Shown here in pieces: positions 48,843-57,788 of a DNA stretch of 64,000 bases; position 1 is the stretch's first letter, and the number at the start of each line of letters is the position of its first letter. Under the pieces are notes generated by a model. The model did no database searches. It was not told where the DNA came from and saw only the letters and a list, made by a program, of their open reading frames with translations. The DNA lies in assembly GCA_029941865.1 (NCBI GenBank), contig JAPYTO010000002.1:19889-83888 (forward strand), written 5' to 3'. Origin of the DNA: Fuerstiella sp. (GTDB lineage Bacteria > Planctomycetota > Planctomycetia > Planctomycetales > Planctomycetaceae). Both the position numbers and the translations under genes were made by a program.

Positions 48843-49484
48843 ATGACGGATTCTGATCGGCCAACTTCTGCACAACAGCAACCCAGTGGGCTCGGGCGTG
48901 AGTCGCTGAATCTTCCCAATCTGATTACCGTCAGTCGTTTTGTGCTGGCGCTGGTTTTGTTTGGACTGATTGACGTCGGCGGTTATTGGATCGCGTCGGC
49001 GGGACTGTTCGTTTTCGCCGTGTCGACGGACTGGCTGGACGGCTATCTGGCTCGCAAGTACGGGCAGGTCACAGTACTTGGGCGGATCCTGGACCCCTTT
49101 GTCGACAAGATTATCGTCGGCGGGACGTTTCTGTTTCTTCTGGACAAGAACGGCGCTGTCGAGTCAGGCACGATTGTGCATTCCGGTGTGACGGCGTGGA
49201 TGGTAATCGTTGTGATTGGCCGCGAGATGTTCGTGTCCAGTTTGCGAGGATTTCTTGAGCAACAGGGGAAAGACTTTTCCGCCAGTTTCAGCGGCAAAGC
49301 CAAGATGATGCTGCAATGCGTCGCCGTCACGGCCAGCCTGCTGTCTCTCAGCGTCAGCGCACGGTTGCACTGGTCCTGGCTGCCGATGACTCGCGACGTT
49401 CTACTTTGGGCAGCCGTTGGTGTGACGGTCTGGAGTGGGTTGATTTATGTTCGCCGGGCGGTTGTGCTGTTGCGGGAAGACTAG
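48843..49484 (+). CDS. pgsA: CDP-diacylglycerol-glycerol-3-phosphate 3-phosphatidyltransferase
   Basis: 213 residues with about four to five membrane spans. The CDP-alcohol phosphotransferase signature (D-G-x2-A-R-x8-G-x3-D-x3-D) is seen in DWLDGYLARKYG followed by GRILDPFVDK. The enzyme makes phosphatidylglycerol phosphate in the inner membrane. LNLPNLITVSRFVLALVLF before the signature is typical of PgsA. A relative acting on another alcohol (CDP-alcohol family) cannot be fully excluded. It starts shortly after the repeat cluster, and no Shine-Dalgarno is visible. Confidence 0.88.
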   Translation: MTDSDRPTSAQQQPSGLGRESLNLPNLITVSRFVLALVLFGLIDVGGYWIASAGLFVFAVSTDWLDGYLARKYGQVTVLGRILDPFVDKIIVGGTFLFLLDKNGAVESGTIVHSGVTAWMVIVVIGREMFVSSLRGFLEQQGKDFSASFSGKAKMMLQCVAVTASLLSLSVSARLHWSWLPMTRDVLLWAAVGVTVWSGLIYVRRAVVLLRED

Positions 49485-49486
49485 AA

Positions 49487-49607
49487 CAGCGTCGGCCCTG
49501 TTTCGATGTGTATCACTGGCTCCGCCAGTGCCTTGAGGGTCGCGAAGAGTACTGCCACGGCCAGTGCTTTGTGGCTGATGAAAACACTGGCAAAGCCAGT
49601 GGCACAC
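49487..49607. repeat. Dispersed CACTGG repeat, copy D, with extra unit
   Basis: Begins three bases after the pgsA stop: CAGCGTCGGCCCTGTTTCGA, then CACTGGCTCCGCCAGTG, CCTTGAGGGTCGCGAAGA, an extra CTGCCACGGCCAGTG unit, and AAAACACTGGCAAAGCCAGT. It resembles copy B but has about 35 additional bases. Over 1.1 kb two copies of this family flank pgsA. Confidence 0.75.
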
Positions 49608-49737
49608 GATCCCTCGTGCAATCTCTGACAATGTTGTAGCGACGACTGCGTTTGAATGTGCGTTGTGAACAACATGGGCTCCCGCGACGGGCAGTGCTCA
49701 GACTGATTCAAAGAACACCCTGGAAGGCAGATTCGAC

Positions 49738-51228
49738 ATGCAGGACGGATTGCGGAATCTGGTTCTATCTCGAAACAAGCTCATCAGCCTGCACAGCACT
49801 GATGAGCCGGTCGAATTTCAGGCGGTTCTGGACGTGGCCAGAAGCACAGACAGAAATGTGCACGACTGGACAGTGACAAGCGGCGTGCAGGTCTATTCAC
49901 CGGATGTTCCAAAAGCGGCTGCCGTTGCCGGAACAGACAAACCTGAACTCGCCATGCAGTACCTACTGCGTCAGAAGCGTCCGACGCTGGCGTGTTTTCG
50001 AGGTCTCGCCCCGTTTACCAGTCAACCCGTTGTGCGGCGATTGATCAAGGACTATGTCCAGCAGGCGGATGGTTCCCGTGAGTGTCTGTTGTTGATGGAC
50101 GAAGATGCGCTGCATCCACGAATACAACGACTAGCCATTCCGTGGCGACCGGGATTGCCGGATAAAGACGAGCTGGTTCAGTTGGTCAAAGACACCTACC
50201 GCAGCATTAAACGTGAGGCGACCACTCCCGTTGGCTCAGAACTGCGGAACTTTGAATTCGAAGCACTAGTCCTGAATCTAAGAGGTCTGACGCGCAGCGA
50301 AGCGATTCGAATCGTGGAGTCGGTCATTCTGGAAGATCACCTGCTGTCCCGCAACGATCTGCAGCGAGTCATCGACGCCAAACGTCGACTGCTGGAGGGT
50401 TCGGGGTCTCTGGAATCGATGACGATCGACTTCGACATCAGTGAAGTTGGCGGATTGCGCGGGCTGAAGAAGTGGCTGGCCGACCGTCGTGGCGGCTTTA
50501 CAGACAAGGCTCGTGCGTTTGGCATCGATCCGCCTCGCGGCGTACTGATGCTGGGCGTTCCGGGTTGCGGCAAAAGCCTGTGTGCCAAGGCCGTTGCGGC
50601 TGACTGGGGCATGCCGCTGCTGCGGTTGGACCCTGGCGTCCTGTATCAGAAATTCGTCGGCGAAAGTGAAAACCAACAGCGTCAGGCGATTCAACAGGCC
50701 GAAGCCATGGCGCCTGTTGTTTTGTGGATTGATGAAATCGAAAAGGCCTTTGCGTCCGCGTCCAGTGCGTCTGCCGATGGAGGGCTCTCTCGGCGAATGT
50801 TCGGGACGCTCTTGTCCTGGATGCAGGACCATCGGGAACCCATCTTCATGGTGGCGACCGCCAACGATGTTTCTGCGCTACCTCCGGAACTGATGCGAAA
50901 AGGACGCTTTGCCGAGGTCTTCTTTATCGACCTGCCCGGGGTCGATGCTTGTCGACAGGTGTTTTCAATTCACCTGAAACGAAAAGGCCGCGATCCTGAG
51001 CAGTTCCGTGTGGACGAACTTGCTGACGCGTCAAAGGATCTGACTGGTTCAGAAATTGAACAGGCGATCAAGTCGGGATTGTTCCACGCCCTTGCAGAAA
51101 ATCGCGAGTTGCAGACGGAGGATATTCTGAAAGCGATCGTGAAAACTCATCCGCTGGCTTCGTTGATGTCGGAGAAGATCGAAGCGTTGAAAAACTGGGC
51201 TGCGAATCGCTGCGTGGCCGCGGATTAG
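49738..51228 (+). CDS. Ycf46-like AAA+ ATPase
   Basis: 496 residues, soluble. The N-terminal part (about 1-230) is the Ycf46-type region: VVRRLIKDYVQ, LAIPWRPGLPDKDEL and LNLRGLTRSEAIRIVE are typical. The AAA domain follows with Walker A GVPGCGKS (273-280), the pore-like YQKFVGESE, Walker B WIDEIEKAF (D332-E333) and an arginine-finger region (MRKGRFAE). Ycf46/Slr0374-type proteins are linked to inorganic carbon regulation in cyanobacteria; in non-photosynthetic bacteria the role is unknown. It is convergent with an M41-like peptidase, 13 bases away. Confidence 0.9.
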   Translation: MQDGLRNLVLSRNKLISLHSTDEPVEFQAVLDVARSTDRNVHDWTVTSGVQVYSPDVPKAAAVAGTDKPELAMQYLLRQKRPTLACFRGLAPFTSQPVVRRLIKDYVQQADGSRECLLLMDEDALHPRIQRLAIPWRPGLPDKDELVQLVKDTYRSIKREATTPVGSELRNFEFEALVLNLRGLTRSEAIRIVESVILEDHLLSRNDLQRVIDAKRRLLEGSGSLESMTIDFDISEVGGLRGLKKWLADRRGGFTDKARAFGIDPPRGVLMLGVPGCGKSLCAKAVAADWGMPLLRLDPGVLYQKFVGESENQQRQAIQQAEAMAPVVLWIDEIEKAFASASSASADGGLSRRMFGTLLSWMQDHREPIFMVATANDVSALPPELMRKGRFAEVFFIDLPGVDACRQVFSIHLKRKGRDPEQFRVDELADASKDLTGSEIEQAIKSGLFHALAENRELQTEDILKAIVKTHPLASLMSEKIEALKNWAANRCVAAD

Positions 51229-51241
51229 GTCGTCTTGACGT

Positions 51242-51727
51242 TCAATCACTCCACGCAGCCACAATCTCGTGGACGGTCTCGCCTTCCAGCACTTCGTGCG
51301 CCAGCAGATGATCCACGATCGCCCCGATGGCTGCCCAATGATGTTGCTGCGAAAGAGTTTGATGCAGCTGGATCGTAAGCCGCTCCAGCAGTCGCAGACG
51401 TTCTTTTGAAAGCTCGACAAAACTGGCGGCCTGCCACGCAAGTTGCCAGTCGAGCGACCATTCCGCCACGGTTGCCGGATGAAAGGGATCGCCTCGGTGG
51501 ATCATCTCAGCGACAGGTCCGGCTAACGCTACCAGAATCGATTTTCCCGCCAGTTCCTGACCGGGAACTGCAGACGTTTTCCATCGAACAACCGTGTCCC
51601 CAAAGCGATTCGGGCCATCGTCGCGGTCCGGGTCAATCGACACGGAATCGACAGTGGCTCCCAGATACACCGCCACAAAGGCGTGTCCGGCCTCATGCCA
51701 GGCGGTTATTTCTTCGTTGTTCGACAC
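51242..51727 (-). CDS. Stand-alone M41 (FtsH-like) zinc peptidase domain
   Basis: 161 residues from GTG with GGAGA upstream. H11-E12-x-x-H15 (WHEAGHAFVAVYLG) is a zincin motif in the FtsH-style context, and D93 in SLDWQLAWQAA sits where FtsH has its third zinc ligand. VALAGPVAEMI matches the ALAGRxAE motif of M41. It lacks any AAA or membrane domain, being about a third of FtsH. It may work alone or borrow an ATPase. The nearest AAA protein is the Ycf46-like gene, which ends 13 bases away on the other strand. Confidence 0.8.
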   Translation of the reverse strand: MSNNEEITAWHEAGHAFVAVYLGATVDSVSIDPDRDDGPNRFGDTVVRWKTSAVPGQELAGKSILVALAGPVAEMIHRGDPFHPATVAEWSLDWQLAWQAASFVELSKERLRLLERLTIQLHQTLSQQHHWAAIGAIVDHLLAHEVLEGETVHEIVAAWSD

Positions 51728-51817
51728 GCGTGTCTCCGTCCTTCTGCTGAGATTGTCGAGTCATTCGCCGGGGCGAGTCGTATAAACATCTCAGCGATGA
51801 GCGAAGTCACTCCGGAC

Positions 51818-52618
51818 TCAGTCGATTTCCACATCGCTGAGGTCATCAGCCGGCGGATACTGTGGGTCCATTTTTCGGAGTGTGTCCACCATGACACGCA
51901 TGATCGCCAGGTTTCGGTACCATTTCTGGTTACCCGGTATCAAATACCACGGCGCGTGGTCGGTGGTGCAGTTGTTCAGCATGTCCTGGAATGCTGTCTG
52001 GTATTCATCCCATTGTTTACGTTTTTCAAGATCGTCCTGTTCAAACTTCCAGTGCTTATCGGGCTCATTGAGCCGATCCTGCAGCCTTTCCTTTTGTTCC
52101 TTCTTCGAGATGTGCAGGAAAAACTTCAATACAGTTGTCCCTGAGTCAACCAGGTGTTTCTCGAAGTTGTTAATCGTCGTGTAACGAGGACGCCAGACGT
52201 TCTCCGGAACGATATTGCTTACGCGAACGACCAGCACGTCTTCATAGTGAGACCGATTGAAGACTCCGATCATGCCACGACCAGGGACTGCCTGGTGGAT
52301 CCTCCACAGGAAATCGTGCGCCAGATCTGCTGAGGACGGTTTCTTGAACGATGTCACACGCACGCCCTGCGGGTTGACACCTTTGAACGTGTGTCGAATC
52401 GTTCCGTCCTTTCCCCCGGCATCCATGGCCTGCAGGACCACCAGCAACTTCTGCCTGCCTTCCGCGTACAGGGCGATTTGCAATTCGATCAGCTCGTCCA
52501 GCAATTGGTAAAACTCCTTTTCCGCTGCGTCGCGGTCGTCATGAAAATCTTTGCCACGAGTGCTTGTTTTGGCGAGCACGACCGGGATTCCCGGTGTCAG
52601 GCGATGAACTGTTGGCAT
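51818..52618 (-). CDS. Polyphosphate kinase 2 family protein
   Basis: 266 residues. Walker A is AMDAGGKDG (64-72), Walker B-like FNRSHYEDVLV (120-130) and the lid FKKPSSADLAHDFLWRIH are typical of PPK2. These cytoplasmic enzymes phosphorylate nucleotides from polyphosphate. The sequence QAMDAGGKDGTIRHTFKGVN fits the class I or III branch (phosphorylating AMP or ADP); the class is not certain. The start at 52618 is at the usual place. It follows the M41 gene on the opposite side of a divergent gap with the rhodanese gene. Confidence 0.92.
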   Translation of the reverse strand: MPTVHRLTPGIPVVLAKTSTRGKDFHDDRDAAEKEFYQLLDELIELQIALYAEGRQKLLVVLQAMDAGGKDGTIRHTFKGVNPQGVRVTSFKKPSSADLAHDFLWRIHQAVPGRGMIGVFNRSHYEDVLVVRVSNIVPENVWRPRYTTINNFEKHLVDSGTTVLKFFLHISKKEQKERLQDRLNEPDKHWKFEQDDLEKRKQWDEYQTAFQDMLNNCTTDHAPWYLIPGNQKWYRNLAIMRVMVDTLRKMDPQYPPADDLSDVEID

Positions 52619-52946
52619 TTTGGCACTTTTCGACGGGAATAACGAAGAACGTCCGATAGTGACTCTGTGTTGCGATCACTGACTGAAGTTAAGTTACCAA
52701 TCCGGGACTGACATCCCAACAAACAGCCCCGGTCATTTGGAAAGACCGGGACGATGGTCAGGACAATCACCCGCCCCGATCTTCGTCGGACTACGTCCGT
52801 TCGGATGCAAGCGGACAATGCATCGTTATAATTGACCAGCGTGACTCGACCGGGCGGCCGAGTGGCACGTAGATCAGGCTGCTTTTATGGCTCTCGGTCG
52901 GCATTGGTAAATTTTCAGCCGCTCGGCCCCCAAACGGAAATACGCT
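52619..52946. other. Divergent promoter region with one hairpin
   Basis: 328 bases. CCCGGTC (52728-52734) pairs with GACCGGG (52744-52750). Near it is GGGACTGACATCCC, a variant of the hairpin word at 2775-2790. No T-tract follows, so it is a repeat-type hairpin. No gene is supported. Confidence 0.4.
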
Positions 52947-53333
52947 ATGGCCAAGAATCACTCCCAACGATTCCTCGACATCGTGAATTTGGTTCGACCT
53001 CAGATCAGGGAATGCAATGTCCAGGATGTGGTCGATCGGCGCGCTGGCGGAGAAGGTTTTCATCTGGTCGATGTGCGGGAGGAAAGTGAATTCTCCGCCA
53101 GCCACATCCCGCAGGCCATACATCTTGGCAAAGGCGTCATTGAACGAGACATCGAAGGAACGATTCCCGACGCTGATGCAACGATTGTCCTGTACTGTGG
53201 TGGTGGCTACCGTTCCGCTCTGGCGGCCCTGAACCTGCAACAGATGGGCTATATAAACGTCATCTCCATGGACGGTGGTTTCCGAGGCTGGAAAGAAGCC
53301 GACCAACCCGTCGAGTCGTGTAACCCCGCTTAG
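52947..53333 (+). CDS. Single-domain rhodanese-like sulfurtransferase
   Basis: 128 residues, cytoplasmic. HLVDVREESEFSASHIPQA (39-57) is the CH2-type start and CGGGYRS (84-90) the active-site loop with catalytic C84. The enzyme would move sulfane sulfur to a small acceptor or protein; the acceptor is not evident. It precedes the aminotransferase by 77 bases on the same strand and may share its transcript. Confidence 0.88.
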   Translation: MAKNHSQRFLDIVNLVRPQIRECNVQDVVDRRAGGEGFHLVDVREESEFSASHIPQAIHLGKGVIERDIEGTIPDADATIVLYCGGGYRSALAALNLQQMGYINVISMDGGFRGWKEADQPVESCNPA

Positions 53334-53410
53334 TCATTTTCCGTATTTACCTTCCTTATTTTTTTCCCGTTTTCCGACCGGCCAACTTCCGCTCAATCGA
53401 AAGCTCCTTC

Positions 53411-54817
53411 ATGAGTCAGCTTCAGGAATCCTACGTCATTGAATTTGACGGCGAGGACACGTCGAACGCCGTTCGCCAGATGGTCGGTGACACGCAGCCG
53501 CATTCCCTGCGTACGTTCACGCCCAGTCAGGCCGTGTTGTCAACTTCAGCCGGTGTCTTTCACTGGACACCGGAAGGGCGACGACTGTACGACTACTCAT
53601 CCGGAGTCCTTGTTGCGAACCTGGGACACAATCCGGTTCGCTGGATGAAACGTTTTCAAAATTATCTCGGATGGTCGGCCGATAAACTGACTGCTGCCGA
53701 GGATGGATTCTTCAAAGCCGTTTCGCTGACGGCGTACAACGCCATGACTGACCTGGAAGCACAGGCCGGCTATCGTCTGGTCGCCAGTCTGCAGGCGAGC
53801 CCCGGTGGCAGCAGACTGGAAACGGTCATGTGGTCCGCGTCCGGTTCGGAAGCCGTTCAGAAAGCACTGTGGGCCTGCATGCGGCGCGATCCATCGCGTC
53901 CCGGTGTGCTGGCCACACGGTACGGCTTTCATGGCAAAAAGGGACTGTCCGGCGCCGTCACCGGAAGCGAAACGGATTCGGAACGCGATCCGAGAGTTCG
54001 ATTCATCAGTTTTCCTCGCGAAGAATGTTCTGACATCGATAGTCCGAACAAAGCCTTTGATCCGGCCGCCTATCGTGCGGAGCTGGAAGAAGTGGTGCAG
54101 TCGGCCGAACACCCGGTTGGTTGTCTGATCACGGAGCCCTACCTGGGCGGCGGCGGAAGTTATCATCCACCGAAGGAGTATCTGCAACTGGTGCAGGACT
54201 TCTGCCGTGAACACGACATCCTGTTCATTCTGGACGAGGTTCAGGCCAACTTCGGACGCACTGGCTGCATGTACGCGTTCGAGAGTTATGGCCTGGAACC
54301 GGATTTCGTGTGTCTGGGCAAAGGCCTGGGCAACGGTATCCCCGTCAGCGCGGCTGTTGGCCGTCGTGATATCTGCGAACTGATGGAGTATGGCGAAACG
54401 TCGGACACCTGGAGTGCCAATCCCACGTCAAGTGCGGCCGTCCTTGCTACGCTGGACGAGTTTGAGTCAACGGACATCATGGACCGCACTCGCCATTTGA
54501 GCACGATCTTTGTTGATGGACTGCGGCAGCTGAAGCAGACGGGAGTCATCGTCAACGTGCGTGGCGAGGGTATGGTGTTTGGCATTGAATGCGGCCAGGT
54601 CGGTTCCACCGCTCCCAACGACGTGGCCAACGCGGTCGTGGAACGGTGCTATCGTGGTAACGACGAAAACGATGGAATTCATCTGCTCGGTCCGTTGGCC
54701 GGTTGCGTTATTCGAATCGCACCGCCAATGTGCATGACCGACGATGAAGCCACGCAGTCTCTAAGCCTGTTGCAGCAATTCGTGACCGATGTGAGCAGGC
54801 AATTGGGGGACGCGTGA
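53411..54817 (+). CDS. Class III PLP-dependent aminotransferase
   Basis: 468 residues. The pyridoxal-phosphate lysine is K304 in CLGKGLGNGIP, and D275 in FILDEVQANFGRTG contacts the cofactor ring. ASGSEAVQKAL is the phosphate-binding loop. The family includes 4-aminobutyrate, ornithine and omega-amino-acid aminotransferases; the sequence does not allow a finer choice. The N-terminal 25 residues (VIEFDGEDTSNAVRQ) are unlike the common forms. It follows a rhodanese gene. Confidence 0.9.
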   Translation: MSQLQESYVIEFDGEDTSNAVRQMVGDTQPHSLRTFTPSQAVLSTSAGVFHWTPEGRRLYDYSSGVLVANLGHNPVRWMKRFQNYLGWSADKLTAAEDGFFKAVSLTAYNAMTDLEAQAGYRLVASLQASPGGSRLETVMWSASGSEAVQKALWACMRRDPSRPGVLATRYGFHGKKGLSGAVTGSETDSERDPRVRFISFPREECSDIDSPNKAFDPAAYRAELEEVVQSAEHPVGCLITEPYLGGGGSYHPPKEYLQLVQDFCREHDILFILDEVQANFGRTGCMYAFESYGLEPDFVCLGKGLGNGIPVSAAVGRRDICELMEYGETSDTWSANPTSSAAVLATLDEFESTDIMDRTRHLSTIFVDGLRQLKQTGVIVNVRGEGMVFGIECGQVGSTAPNDVANAVVERCYRGNDENDGIHLLGPLAGCVIRIAPPMCMTDDEATQSLSLLQQFVTDVSRQLGDA

Positions 54818-54857
54818 CTGCGTAGTGTGTTGCGGCATTCAGCGAGGAAAACGGGGT

Positions 54858-54910
54858 CAGGTACCAAAAACCGGAACGGCCCGCAGGGTGCTTCGCATTT
54901 TTGGAACCTG
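54858..54910. repeat. Imperfect inverted repeat after the aminotransferase
   Basis: CAGGTACCAAAAA (54858-54870) and TTTTTGGAACCTG (54898-54910) pair at 12 of 13 positions. The minus strand reads GGTACCTGACCCCGTTTTC nearby, a phrase I have seen beside dispersed palindromic repeats. It is not a terminator on the plus strand, where a T-run falls inside the stem. Confidence 0.5.
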
Positions 54911-54965
54911 CCTCCCTTTTCCGGCGCACACCGACCAGAAGAATGCACAGCACGCCCAAAATGAA

Positions 54966-55098
54966 CGAGTGCGTCGTCAAGTCTTAATTCCGGGGTAGCC
55001 GAAGTCGCCAGACTTTGGACGACATAGAGAAAAACCTCCAAACTCTGGCGAGTTCGGGCACGGAACAACCCCTGTTCTTAGACTTGACCACGCACTCG
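54966..55098. repeat. 133-bp long palindrome
   Basis: The outer arms CGAGTGCGTCGTCAAGTCT and, read in reverse complement from the right end, CGAGTGCGTGGTCAAGTCT differ at one base. The pairing continues with gaps to the inner arms CGCCAGACTTTGGA and TCCAAACTCTGGCG (about 55006-55060), leaving a short AT-rich loop. The whole forms one long hairpin between two convergent genes. It looks like a MITE-type or foldback element and differs from the one at 48606. Confidence 0.72.
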
Positions 55099-55105
55099 TG
55101 GTCAC

Positions 55106-56056
55106 TCACGCCTGCACTCCGGCAATCACGGTCTGCAGATACTCACGCACCTGCCGGGCCAGCGCATCGATGCCTTCAGCTGTTGTCGGGCGATCGACAA
55201 GTGGCGCAAAGATGTTCTCGCAACACAGGGGCATCTGCCGCCCGGTGAAGGCGACGGGATGCAGCAGCCGGTAATGGTCGATCTCGCCGAAGCCCGGCCC
55301 GCAGTCCTGATCCTTCGGCCAGTTGCGATGATCCTTCATGCAGAAGCTGTGAACCACGTCGGCACACTTCTGAATGTCCGGAATCGGGTCGACGTTCAGG
55401 TAGTCCATCACATTCCCGGCGTCGTAGTTCACCTTGATGCCATCGTCGTCGACTTCGCGGATGATTTCCGCACACGCCTGGCCTGTTCCTGTGGAACCAC
55501 CATGTTGTTTGACAACGATCAGCACACCGTGGTCCCGAGCGATCGGTCCGAGCTTCCTGAATCGGTCGACCCACAGCTTACGATTGCCGCCCTTTGTGTG
55601 GCCGAATGTCAGCACCTGCCTGATGCCGGCCGCAGCGGCCTGTTTGATTCGTTGAGTCAGTATGCTCAGCCCATCATCCGCTTCGGGGTACACCGTCGAG
55701 AACATCATCAGCGGCTCAAGTCCCAGGTCGCGGCACTGACCTGCCAATTCGCGAGCCTTGTCCGGTGATGCATCCGTCGGCATCACAGGAATCCGTTGTC
55801 CTCCGGGCGTTTCCCGATGCGTTGTTCCCCATGCAACAAATGTATAGCCGGCCGCGGCGATTCCGGTCAGCGCGCGTTTCAGCGGAAAGCCGGCATACGG
55901 CAACGTCATGCATGCGAGTTGAAACTCGGTTCGTTTGCGGGGTGTCTGCTGAGCGGCTACAGAGGACGAATCGTATCCCCACATCGCGGCACCCATCATG
56001 CCGGCGGTCGCGCTGCACAGGAAACTTCGTCGGGGTCGTAGCGGACTTGTGGTCAT
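55106..56056 (-). CDS. Tat-exported sugar phosphate isomerase/epimerase-like TIM barrel
   Basis: 316 residues from the ATG at 56056, where a twin-arginine leader (RPRRSFLCSATAGMMGAAM) begins. The xylose isomerase-like TIM barrel (AP endonuclease family 2) shows AAGYTFVAWG, IVVKQHGGSTGTGQACAEII, KVNYDAGNVMDYL and SFCMKDHRNW, with His, Glu and Asp as potential metal ligands. Such proteins are often exported in planctomycetes together with sulfatases or oxidoreductases. The exact sugar is unknown. It lies 43 bases after the sulfatase 3 stop, so probably one operon. Confidence 0.85.
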   Translation of the reverse strand: MTTSPLRPRRSFLCSATAGMMGAAMWGYDSSSVAAQQTPRKRTEFQLACMTLPYAGFPLKRALTGIAAAGYTFVAWGTTHRETPGGQRIPVMPTDASPDKARELAGQCRDLGLEPLMMFSTVYPEADDGLSILTQRIKQAAAAGIRQVLTFGHTKGGNRKLWVDRFRKLGPIARDHGVLIVVKQHGGSTGTGQACAEIIREVDDDGIKVNYDAGNVMDYLNVDPIPDIQKCADVVHSFCMKDHRNWPKDQDCGPGFGEIDHYRLLHPVAFTGRQMPLCCENIFAPLVDRPTTAEGIDALARQVREYLQTVIAGVQA

Positions 56057-56099
56057 CGTTTGTTTCCCAGTCGACGTTTTGCACATGAGGAAGTGAGCA

Positions 56100-57578
56100 T
56101 CACTTGCGGCTGTACCACTTCGGAGTGCCGAACCAGTCGTGCATTTCTTTTTCGAACGGTGCGAAGACTTCGCGTGGTTCTGTGAACTCGCCACGGTCGC
56201 CGGTTTCGGCAATCCACGTCTGCAGCGCCGCTCGCAGACGAAGCAGGGCCGCCTTGTGTGCGGGATCCGTAGAAGCCGCAAGGTTGTGGATTTCGTGAGG
56301 ATCAGCCTGTGTGTCGTACAGCTGTTCTGCGGGAAGATCCTGCATCAGTTCCGCCGCAGGCCCCTGAAGTTTTCCTTCGGCCAGCAGCTGGCGCATCAGC
56401 GGCTTCACCATAAAACACTTTTCCTTGTAGCGATTCAGAGACGCGAACCCCTGCTTCGGCTGATAGTTGCGCAGGTAGTGGTAACGTTGATCTCGCACGG
56501 AACGAATGCGGTTTTCTGTTTCGTCGATGCGGTCCCGAGCGCCAAACGCATAGGTTCGCGGCGGGCCAACTTCTTTTCCCATAAACACTCGGCTCTGCAT
56601 GCCGGCGGGCGGAGTGATGCCGGAAAATCCCAGCGTTGTGGCCGTTATGTCCAGCAGGCTGATGACGCTGTCATTCACTGCACCCGGTTCGTAGTGCGGC
56701 GGCTGCGGGAAATTCTTCGGCCAGTGAATGATCATCGGCACATGCAGGCCGGTGTCCCAGCACCAGTGAATACCTCTGGCTTCAAGCCGGCCGTTGTCGC
56801 CGAAGAACATCACGATCGTATCGTCGGCCACGCCATCTTTTTTCAGCTGATCAAGAATCCAGCCGATGCGGACATCCATGCCTGAGACTGAATTCAGATA
56901 TCGAGCCCACTCTTCGCGAACCAGCGGATGATCCGGGTAGTACGGCGGTGGTGTGACGTTTTCCGGTGTGGCGATTTTTTCGTGCCACTCCTCCCCGACC
57001 CATTTGACTCTTGGTTTTTCGAAGGTCCTGCGGTCGTAAATGTCGTATTCGATTTCCGGTGTATTGATCTGAGCGAAGAATGGTTGATTGTCCTTCAGCC
57101 CGCTCCATTCCTTGGTGTCGTACACGGGGCCTTCGTTGACGAAGTTCAGGTCCAGCTTGCCAGTGCCCACCGTCCTGTCACCGATCTTCACAATATTGGC
57201 CGTTCGATACCCCACGTCCTTCAGGCGATGAGTGATCGGACGAACGCCTTCCGGTAGTCGGTAGTCGTCATCGCGGTGCGACCGCATGTGATGCATGTCG
57301 GTCGTCGTCTGATACATCCCCGTCATGAATGCAGATCGACTGGGGGCACAGACGGGTGATGTCGAAAAAACGCGAGTGAAACGAACACCATCCGCGGACA
57401 GAGCATCCAGATTCGGTGTGCTGACGTTCTTCGCTCCGTAACAACCCAGATCAAGCTTCAGGTTTTCACCGACGATCCACAGGATGTTCGGTCTGCGTTC
57501 TTCTGAGAACGACGACTGGCTGCTGCAACACAGGCAGGACAGAGTCAGAACAATCGCAGATATGAGTCGTCGATGCAC
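56100..57578 (-). CDS. Secreted sulfatase 3
   Basis: 492 residues from GTG with GGAGA six bases upstream; the frame is open to 57650 but a signal peptide (RRLISAIVLTLSCLCC) then starts at a normal place. The formylglycine motif is C77-A-P-S-R. The calcium-binding N-terminus reads WIVGENLKLDLGC, so the usual DD pair is replaced by GEN, as in heparan N-sulfatase-like branches. Later MFFGDNGRLEARG matches the sulfatase DNG region. The product is likely an extracytoplasmic enzyme for a sulfated glycan. It is followed by the Tat-exported TIM-barrel protein. Confidence 0.88.
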   Translation of the reverse strand: MHRRLISAIVLTLSCLCCSSQSSFSEERRPNILWIVGENLKLDLGCYGAKNVSTPNLDALSADGVRFTRVFSTSPVCAPSRSAFMTGMYQTTTDMHHMRSHRDDDYRLPEGVRPITHRLKDVGYRTANIVKIGDRTVGTGKLDLNFVNEGPVYDTKEWSGLKDNQPFFAQINTPEIEYDIYDRRTFEKPRVKWVGEEWHEKIATPENVTPPPYYPDHPLVREEWARYLNSVSGMDVRIGWILDQLKKDGVADDTIVMFFGDNGRLEARGIHWCWDTGLHVPMIIHWPKNFPQPPHYEPGAVNDSVISLLDITATTLGFSGITPPAGMQSRVFMGKEVGPPRTYAFGARDRIDETENRIRSVRDQRYHYLRNYQPKQGFASLNRYKEKCFMVKPLMRQLLAEGKLQGPAAELMQDLPAEQLYDTQADPHEIHNLAASTDPAHKAALLRLRAALQTWIAETGDRGEFTEPREVFAPFEKEMHDWFGTPKWYSRK

Positions 57579-57584
57579 CGGGCT

Positions 57585-57589
57585 TCTCC
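57585..57589 (-). promoter_or_regulatory. Shine-Dalgarno fixing the GTG start of sulfatase 3
   Basis: GGAGA on the minus strand, six bases before GTG at 57578. It supports this start over the more distant one at 57650. Confidence 0.6.
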
Positions 57590-57788
57590 GAAGAGCGGAA
57601 TCAGGCAGCAAAACACAGGAGCAACTAAGTCCCACGAAAAGAGGCCTCAATCAAAGCCTGACTTTTACCGGAAACCAGGTCGGAAGGGTATCGTCCGTTC
57701 AGCGAGTTGCTGACGGCGTGCCGCTTCACCGGCCCGTGCTCACGTGGTGAAAGCTGGTACAGCGCCCTGCCGTGACGGCAGTCGAGAA

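Noticed and set aside
48533..49607. Regularly spaced CACTGG palindromes considered as a CRISPR array
   Set aside because: The units are irregular in length and spacing, lack unique spacers, and a protein-coding gene (pgsA) lies between them.
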